Shown piece by piece: positions 57,704 to 64,000 of a stretch of DNA of 64,000 nt. A program made the position numbers and the translations under genes. The DNA lies in assembly GCF_042477335.2 (NCBI RefSeq), contig NC_091247.1:12811001-12875000 (forward strand), read 5' to 3'. Below the pieces are notes generated by a model. That model did not search any database, had not been told where the DNA came from, and was given only the letters and a program-made list of their open reading frames with translations. Origin of the DNA: Ovis canadensis (Eukaryota; Chordata; Mammalia; Artiodactyla; Bovidae). How positions within the stretch are numbered: position 1 is the stretch's first letter; every line of letters starts with the position of its first letter.

Positions 57704-57879
57704 CTATGCAAGAAGAGGCTTTGAAGTTGGTGTTACTGGCATTAGAAGATGGTTCTGCTCTCTCAAGGAAAGTTCTGGTACTTTTTGTTGTGCAAAGACT
57801 AGAACCAAGATTTCCTCAGGCATCAAAAACAAGTATTGGTCATGTTGTGCAACTACTGTATCGAGCTTCTTGTTTTAAA
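57704..57879 (+). CDS. RC3H2: RC3H2 coding exon 4 (ROQ domain)
   Basis: Residues 195-253, including [20 protein letters not shown] and [13 protein letters not shown], in the ROQ winged-helix region that reads stem-loop RNA. Acceptor cttatag ends at 57703; donor gtaagt begins at 57880. It ends in phase 0. Confidence 0.95.
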
Positions 57880-60127
57880 GTAAGTAGCAAGCAACCATCT
57901 AAACATTGCATGCCTGGAATGGTCTAGAGGCCCCAGAAATAGAGAGATAAAGGAGACTTTTCCTTCTGTATTTATTGCCTCTGTTAATACTGTAGATGTA
58001 TAATATTGCTATGCGTGGGTGTAAGAACACATAATGTGAAGGTATCAGCAACACTATGAGGAAACAAGTTTGGTAAACTTGACTCTTGGAATAGTAAAAA
58101 TGAACTGAAGAAGCCTAACTAATTTGTATTTATCACCTTAAAAGAGAGTCAGGAACCATACTGAAAACTTAATGAAAGAAGGCACATGTTTTAACTTCCC
58201 CATTATTATTTTTATCTCTTTCTCTGTTGTGTTTAGATTAAAGCCTTTAAACTGAGGGTAGCCCAGATGTTGTCCTGGGGGGACAACAGGAGAGTAAAAG
58301 TTGAGAATTGCCCACTGTGCATTTAGATAATAAGGTTTTTGTCAAAGAGGGTAGGGATGAACCCTAAGCTATTTCAAAATGTAGTTTCCTTGTCATATAG
58401 GCTTATGGGTGATGACAGGTACTTGAGAGACATGGAAAGAAGGCTGAATCCTTAAAGTTTCTGCATGACACAGGAATATAGGTTGCTGTTGAGGTCTTGA
58501 GCAAAGGGACCAAGGACTTGGAATAGAAAGGCCCATTGGCTTCTATAAAAGTAAAACTTCTGGATTTGAAACCAAGGCTTATTTAAGCTATTTTGCTGAT
58601 TTTATAGCTCAAGAGTGACAAAGATATAAGCAGAAAGAGGTTTTTTTGTGTGTGTGTGCACTGCTTAGTATGAGGTAACAGGTTAATTGATGATGAAAAT
58701 ATGAGCTTGCCAGGCTCTGCAAGCCACTTATAATACATACATCTTTACAGTTCAGGTGGATAGATCTTCATACTACCCAAGAGGCACCCTGTACCCTGGT
58801 GGTTGGATGAGTGTTCCCACCCTCTGGTCTTTTAGGTTTCTTTTTTCTATGTTTTAGATTAATAATTCTTCCTTACATCATTGTTAATGACTAACTGACT
58901 AGGGTGGTACTTGCTCTAGGTTGGAGTGCCTGTTGCAATTTCTTAAAACAGCAGTGCAGCTTGCCCCGTGAATTGAGTCTTCCTTTCACAGATAATTTCT
59001 CTGTGGCATGCAGCTTACCCACAGCAGAACTTCTTTCAGAATTGAAGTGAATTCTCTCAAACCTCGCTGCTGCTTTTTCAACTAAGTTTATGTATTATTC
59101 TAAATCCTTTATTATCATCTCAACAGTCTTCACAGCATCTTCACCAGGAATAGATTCTATCTCAAGAAACCACTTTCTTTGCTTATCTTAAGCAACTCCA
59201 TTAAAGTTTTATCGTGAGATTGCAGTAATTCAGTCACATATTTAGGATCCACTTCAATTCTTGTTCTTTTGCTTTTTCTTCCATGTCTGCAGTTACTTCC
59301 TCCACTAAAGTCATGAATCCTTCAGAGTCATCCATGAGAGCTGAAATCTTCTGAGTTCTTGTTAATGTTGATATTTTAACCTATTCCCATGAATCACGAA
59401 TATTCTTAGTGGCATCTAGAATGGTGAATCCTTTAACAGGTTTTCAGTCTACTTTGCCCTGAACCATCAAAGGAATTATTATCTATGGCCGCGATAGCCT
59501 TATGAAATGTATCTCCTAAATAATAAGGCATGAAAGTCAGAATTACTCCTTGATCCATGGGCTGCAGAGTGGAAGTTGTGTTATCAGGCACAAAAACATT
59601 ACTCTTGTACATTTCCATCAGAGCTCTTGAGTTACCAGGTGCATTGTCAATGAGCAGTAATATTTGGAAAAGAATTTTTTTTCTAAGCAGTAGGTCTCAT
59701 CAGTGGGCTTAAAATACACAGTAAACCATATTGTAAACAGATGTGCTGTTATTTGGGTTTTGTTATTCCATTTCTAGAGTACAGGCAGAGTAGATTTAGA
59801 GTAGTTCTTAAGGACCCTAGTGTTTGGGGGGAGGTAAATGAGGATTGGCCTCAATTTAATATCACCAGTTAACATTAGCCCCTCACAGAAGAGTTAGTCT
59901 GTCCTTTGAGCTTTGAAGACAGGCCCTGACTTCTCTCCGACTGTGAAAGTCCTAGATAGTGTCTTCTAAGGATTTTTAGTAAGTAGAGTATTTTTTTGTA
60001 CCTTCTTCATGTCGTATCTGATAGGCTATAGGTACCTCCCCCTTCTAAAATAAAAAAAAGTTGGTTGGGGGAGTGGTGAGAGCAAAGCAAATCTGATGGG
60101 TTTTTTTTTCCTCCTTTCTATTTTTAG
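57880..60127 (+). other. RC3H2: RC3H2 intron between coding exons 4 and 5
   Basis: About half is an antisense Tigger1 remnant (58860-59960). 57900-58850 is AT-rich with no gene recognised. Confidence 0.85.
58860..59960 (-). mobile_element. Tigger1 DNA transposon, decayed transposase
   Basis: The minus strand encodes the C-terminal part of a Tigger1 pogo-like transposase. The clearest frame (59433-59618) contains [20 protein letters not shown], and the following text decays through further recognisable transposase sequence to about 58900. Many stops and frameshifts make it inactive. Terminal inverted repeats are not seen, so the copy is partial. Confidence 0.88.
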
Positions 60128-60328
60128 GTTACCAAACGGGATGAAGACTCTTCCCTGATGCAGCTAAAGGAGGAATTCCGCAGTTATGAGGCTTTACGCA
60201 GAGAACATGATGCCCAAATTGTTCATATTGCTATGGAAGCAGGACTCCGTATTTCACCTGAGCAATGGTCCTCACTTCTGTATGGTGACTTGGCGCATAA
60301 ATCACACATGCAGTCGATCATTGATAAG
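60128..60328 (+). CDS. RC3H2: RC3H2 coding exon 5 (ROQ domain)
   Basis: Residues 254-320 (67 codons, phase 0 to phase 0), starting [20 protein letters not shown] and ending SHMQSIIDK, the core of the ROQ domain. Acceptor tttttag ends at 60127; donor gtttgt at 60329 is non-ideal. Skipping would keep the frame. Confidence 0.95.
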
Positions 60329-60611
60329 GTTTGTGAAATTAGAGATGCTAATTTTGCATTGTTGTTAATCTTGATGAATATTTGAATCTTCTGAGGGAAC
60401 TGAAGAGAAAACCAGTTGGGAGATTCCTGTTTTTACATATAAATATCTCATAGATATCATTTCTTTCTTTTTTATTGTTTTCTAACTTTCAAAATAAACT
60501 AAGGGTGGCGATAGGGAAGCAAATACAGCTATTGACATAAAAACAGCCTAGCTTACCAAGTCTGTCATTTATCTGTATTCTGACACCAGATAGCTAATAA
60601 ATAAGTTTTCT

Positions 60612-60701
60612 AAGTGTCTAATGATGAATTTCATAGGGCAGATTCTGAGGTGAAAATTTAATTCATCATTGATACTCCTTCTATGGAGTCTGAAGACACT
60701 T
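60612..60701 (+). ncRNA. SNORD90: Box C/D small nucleolar RNA, probably SNORD90
   Basis: A 90-base unit with all box C/D hallmarks. The terminal stem AAGTGTCT (60612-60619) pairs perfectly with AGACACTT (60694-60701). Box C is ATGATGA (60621-60627) and box D is CTGA (60690-60693), directly against the stem. A D' box CTGA lies at 60645-60648 and a weak C'-like TTGATAC near 60669. It ends 85 bases before the next exon, the usual spacing for intron-encoded box C/D RNAs, and would be released from the spliced RC3H2 intron. The name rests on RC3H2 being the known host of SNORD90; the target was not searched. An 11-base inverted repeat covering box C is unusual. Confidence 0.88.
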
Positions 60702-60786
60702 GAAAACCTATTCAGTATGTTGACTGAATAAAAGCGTTTGAATATAGATGTGTTGTAAAAACCTTTTCATTTTGTTTTTATGTTAG

Positions 60787-60919
60787 CTGCAGTCTCCAGA
60801 ATCCTTTGCAAAGAGTGTTCAGGAATTGACAATTGTTTTGCAACGAACAGGTGACCCAGCTAACTTAAATAGATTGAGGCCTCACTTAGAGCTTCTTGCA
60901 AACATAGACCCTAATCCAG
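60787..60919 (+). CDS. RC3H2: RC3H2 coding exon 6
   Basis: Residues 321-364 plus one base, [20 protein letters not shown] to NIDPNP, covering the end of ROQ and start of the second HEPN segment. Acceptor ttatgttag ends at 60786; donor gtatgt begins at 60920. Confidence 0.94.
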
Positions 60920-61032
60920 GTATGTGAGAATATAATTGCTTACGCTTTTTAAAAAATTATTTCTTATACACAAGAGATTTACTGCTAACAATTTTTTTTT
61001 CCTCATCTCATCCTCTTGGCGGACTATTTTAG

Positions 61033-61151
61033 ATGCTGTTTCACCAACTTGGGAGCAGCTAGAAAATGCAATGGTAGCTGTTAAAACAGTGGTTCATGGC
61101 CTGGTAGACTTCATACAAAATTATAGTAGAAAAGGCCATGAGACACCTCAG
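61033..61151 (+). CDS. RC3H2: RC3H2 coding exon 7 (HEPN segment)
   Basis: Residues 365-404, including [20 protein letters not shown] and ending KGHETPQ, the C-terminal HEPN helices. It is separated by an intron of only 113 bases from the previous exon. Acceptor attttag ends at 61032; donor gtaagt begins at 61152, phase 0. Confidence 0.95.
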
Positions 61152-61554
61152 GTAAGTAAAGTTATTTCTCTTCTGACTGCTCTTATTTCTAATGGAGCAT
61201 GCTGAACATCTTAACAGCCTGTTTGGTTAATGGACTCCTTATGTGACAGCCGTGTCACATAAGTTTTTACTCTCTGTTCTTTTGAGAGAAACTTGTTTTA
61301 GTGTACCCCATAAATCATAGTACAGCAATAGTTTGGGGACTATCTTGAATATGAGTTCATGGCAAGTTTTTTTGACTGGCTATAGATGTGATTCCATCCA
61401 AATATTTTGCCTGATTTTTTCTTAATTTGGGGAAATTGTCACTTTTTTCTCATTTGTTGCCATTCCAGTGAGTTCATATTTGTAAATGTGTGGAAATAAA
61501 GTATTTTCAATGTACTTTTGAAGGAGTTATTTAAGGTAAAACCCTTTATTCTAA

Positions 61555-61735
61555 TAATAACATCCATTTATTAAGTTACTATGAGCCAGTCTCAATATTT
61601 TACATAGATTATTTCTAATCCCCACAGCCACCTGCAAGGCAGTTGCTGTCCCCAAGTTGAAGTTGAAAGAGGTTAAATAACATTAAGATCATGGTGGCAG
61701 TAAGTGACAGAACTGGGATCAAGTCTACTCCAAAG
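61555..61735 (+). mobile_element. MIR SINE
   Basis: MIR text: 'ttctaatccccacagccacctgcaagg', 'gttaaataacattaagatcatgg' and 'agtgacagaactgggatc'. Confidence 0.72.
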
Positions 61736-62148
61736 TGATCTTTCCACTCTTCTGTCCTTATTCTATTAGAAGACATTATAATATTCAAATATTAGCTAAA
61801 AGATGATTGTTTCATCTTAAGGTCACAGAAATGACAATGATGTCTTAGAGTTTGATGCAAATTATAGCAGTCATGATATTTTAATATTTTGCTTCATTAT
61901 TTATATGAACTTAGCACCAACCCTTGGAAGAAAGTTGTACTCTGAAGTTGACAAGTAAAATTAGTGTTTCTTAAATTTTAACTTCTAGAGTAAGTTGTAT
62001 TCTCCCTTTTCCTGAGAACGTTTAAGTGGACAAAGCTTATAGCTTTTTTAATGCTTTTTGACATTGTTTGCTTGATTTGATATAATTTTGAGACATCAAT
62101 GAATTTTGATGAAAAAATCTTTTATTTTTGTGGCCATTTTGTTGACAG

Positions 62149-62238
62149 ATAAGTAATGCAGCATTTGAACTAGTTCCTGATGATCCTCAGAAGGAACATC
62201 TAAAATGTCAGCCCGTTATTGTGCCATGTAACTCATAA
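62149..62238 (+). other. RC3H2: Candidate alternative (poison) exon start in RC3H2
   Basis: A plausible acceptor, T-rich sequence then gacag ending at 62148, is followed by 29 sense codons (beginning ISNAAFELVP) and then TAA at 62236-62238. The frame is the one set by the end of coding exon 7 (phase 0). The surroundings (62150-62350) are richer in CpG than the rest of the intron and match no repeat I know. No convincing donor or poly-A signal is seen. This is a hypothesis, not an annotated exon. Confidence 0.3.
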
Positions 62239-62384
62239 CAGGAAACAGGGCAGTGGTAGTTGCGTCAGCACGAGAATTGTCTAATCGAAAGGAATCAGAG
62301 GTGTCCTCATAGAATTCTGGCGTCCCGAGGAGCCAGGGAGAGCTGACGTCTTCATTTATCTGCATATTGATTTTCTTTTTGTAG

Positions 62385-62497
62385 CCTCAGCCAAACAGCA
62401 AGTACAAGACCAGCATGTGTCGAGATTTGCGACAACAAGGAGGGTGTCCACGAGGAACAAATTGTACTTTTGCCCATTCTCAGGAAGAGCTTGAAAA
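62385..62497 (+). CDS. RC3H2: RC3H2 coding exon 8 (CCCH zinc finger)
   Basis: Residues 405-441 plus two bases. It carries a C-x8-C-x5-C-x3-H zinc finger ([18 protein letters not shown], then TNCTFAH), which helps Roquins bind RNA. Acceptor tttttgtag ends at 62384; donor gtaagt begins at 62498. The proline- and glutamine-rich C-terminal part of the protein lies beyond the window, so the gene is partial here. Confidence 0.96.
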
Positions 62498-64000
62498 GTA
62501 AGTTAAGAGAACTCTATTTTATTTGGATTTAATTTTTGGTCGTCATGAAAGAGTCATGTAGAGTCAAAGTTTGTGTTGAGTTTCAAAGATGCAGTTAAGT
62601 CCACATCATGGAATTCTGTAGGTTGAAACATAACCTTTACTTTTGAAACCATACCTTGTTGCTTCTGGCAGCATAGTTAAAACGTGATTTAGAACCTTAT
62701 TCAGGAATCTAATTTTAGATCGTTGTAGAGCTAGAATCCATGTTTCTGCTAAGCACCTGTGCAGAATGAAGATATTCTTATGCTTGGAGTCTTACTTATT
62801 CAGGTTCTGTTGAGGGTAACAGCTGAGTCTCAGGTAAAATGGTAAAGCAGATACATTTTCTTTTTATGGGCTTTTGGTCTTTTTAACATTCTTTTCCCTC
62901 TTTCTTGTCCTATAGGTAATCCCTTTTTCTATGTCCACTTACCCCAGACGTAAAAGTAAATGGAGATAAACTGTAATTAATGTTGTCCAAGTTTTTGTTG
63001 TTTTGTTTTTTAACCAAAACATTCATCATTGAGATCTCACCAAAAATTGATTCCAGCCTTTCTACTGAATATCTTGCCTGCATATCAACTGTTAATGGAC
63101 ATCTCTCTTTTGTTTTTAGATACTTTAAATCCAATTTGAGCTAATTTTCTCCTCATATATTGATGTCTTCTCTTGTATACACCGTCTGTCTACTCTCCCC
63201 AAGTGTACTCTGTCCAGTCAGTTATATATGCCATGCTATTGGAATAATCTTTGTCAGCTTTCATTTGCTTGTCTTATTAGTCAAGTCTGTCAGTTCGGCT
63301 TCCTGTATGTTTCTTGACTCTTACTTGTTCTTTTCTGTCGTTATAGTCTAACCTGTCATCCCCTTTCCTTGATTCATAGTTGCCTCCTAATTAGTTATCT
63401 TATAGCTGTGGTTGTCTACCCTCAACCCCATTATTCCCGACAAAATAGGGGGAGGTTTGCATTTAAGGCTCATTGCAGATAATGAGAAGCTTAGGAATCC
63501 CCGTTGATAAAGATATAAAATCTACTCTGTGGCCTGCAAGTCTCTGTGTCATCTACTTTATGCCTCCTCTTTTGTGGGGTGGCTAGCCCCACACCATGCT
63601 GTATGTAGAATCTTAGTTCTCCAACCAGCATTCAAACCTTTGCCAACTACATTGGAAGCACAGAGTTTTAACCACTGGACAGCCAGGGAAGTCCCCTGGT
63701 TTACCTTTTTTACCTCATCTTTCAGTGCTCCCCATTTAGGAGACCTCCTTTGGGAAGCCCTTAAACTTAAAAAGGTTGGAGAAGAAATTGTGTGATTTCA
63801 TTGCCATTATTCTCAGAACTGGTGCCCACCTGAAAATCCATTTTCCATCTTATATCTTCAAATTGGCTTCCTATTCTTTATTTCCAGTCCTACTTTAGAA
63901 CTTTATTATTTCTTGCCTGAACTTAAATAGTAGTAGTAAAAATAAGCCAAATTAATTGGTCAAATTTTGTGCCAGGTGCAGTGTTTAATGTTTTACATGT
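62498..64000 (+). other. RC3H2: RC3H2 intron after the CCCH exon (incomplete)
   Basis: Runs off the window. It contains a CHR SINE at 63530-63698 and possible L2 remnants near 63200-63360 and 63700-63930. No further RC3H2 exon is recognised. Confidence 0.75.
63530..63698 (-). mobile_element. CHR-type SINE
   Basis: Antisense CHR SINE ending in a clear head, 'ttaaccactggacagccagggaagtcccc'. The body is diverged. Confidence 0.72.

Noticed and set aside
58683-58740. TTGATGATGA in the RC3H2 intron considered as a box C/D RNA
   Set aside because: No CTGA box or closing stem downstream within a usual snoRNA length.
1-64000. CRISPR arrays, bacterial operons or insertion sequences
   Set aside because: Spliced vertebrate genes and ruminant retroposons throughout; no spaced direct-repeat array or prokaryotic gene structure.

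Overview
The window is nuclear DNA from a ruminant, most likely a bovid. The evidence is the dense load of ruminant-lineage retroposons: BovB (RTE) LINEs, Bov-tA and Bov-A2 SINEs ending in AGC repeats, and CHR-type SINEs. These lie among older mammalian L1, L2, MIR, hAT and Tigger copies. Three protein genes are recognisable, all on the + strand: ZBTB26, ZBTB6 and the 5' part of RC3H2 (Roquin-2). The species cannot be fixed from the sequence alone.

Layout: 1-6500 is intergenic and mostly a decayed L1 broken by SINEs. A CpG island at 6550-7250 is the likely ZBTB26 promoter and first exon, followed by an intron of about 10 kb filled with L2, BovB and SINE copies. The whole ZBTB26 coding sequence lies in one exon (17362-18687). 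After its 3' UTR come a SINE-interrupted endogenous-retrovirus LTR (22314-23594) and the ZBTB6 CpG island and first exon (to 24090). ZBTB6 also has a single coding exon (25309-26583). Downstream is an antisense pseudogene (28290-29690) in which a KRAB-box leader is joined to liprin-alpha sequence. The RC3H2 CpG island and non-coding exon 1 (to 33904) follow. Eight coding exons of RC3H2, about 442 residues from the RING finger to the CCCH finger, run from 40697 to 62497; the gene continues past the window. A box C/D snoRNA with the position expected of SNORD90 sits in the intron after coding exon 5 (60612-60701).

The two ZBTB genes are tandem paralogues encoding BTB plus four-C2H2-finger nuclear proteins, and each starts translation a few bases after the only visible acceptor. 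RC3H2 is an RNA-binding RING protein that promotes mRNA decay, so it is a neighbour rather than a pathway partner. Most sequence outside exons is mobile-element debris. The points most worth following are the KRAB/liprin chimera, a young inverted BovB pair bracketing RC3H2 coding exon 3, a possible poison exon in RC3H2, and a competing hairpin that covers box C of the snoRNA.
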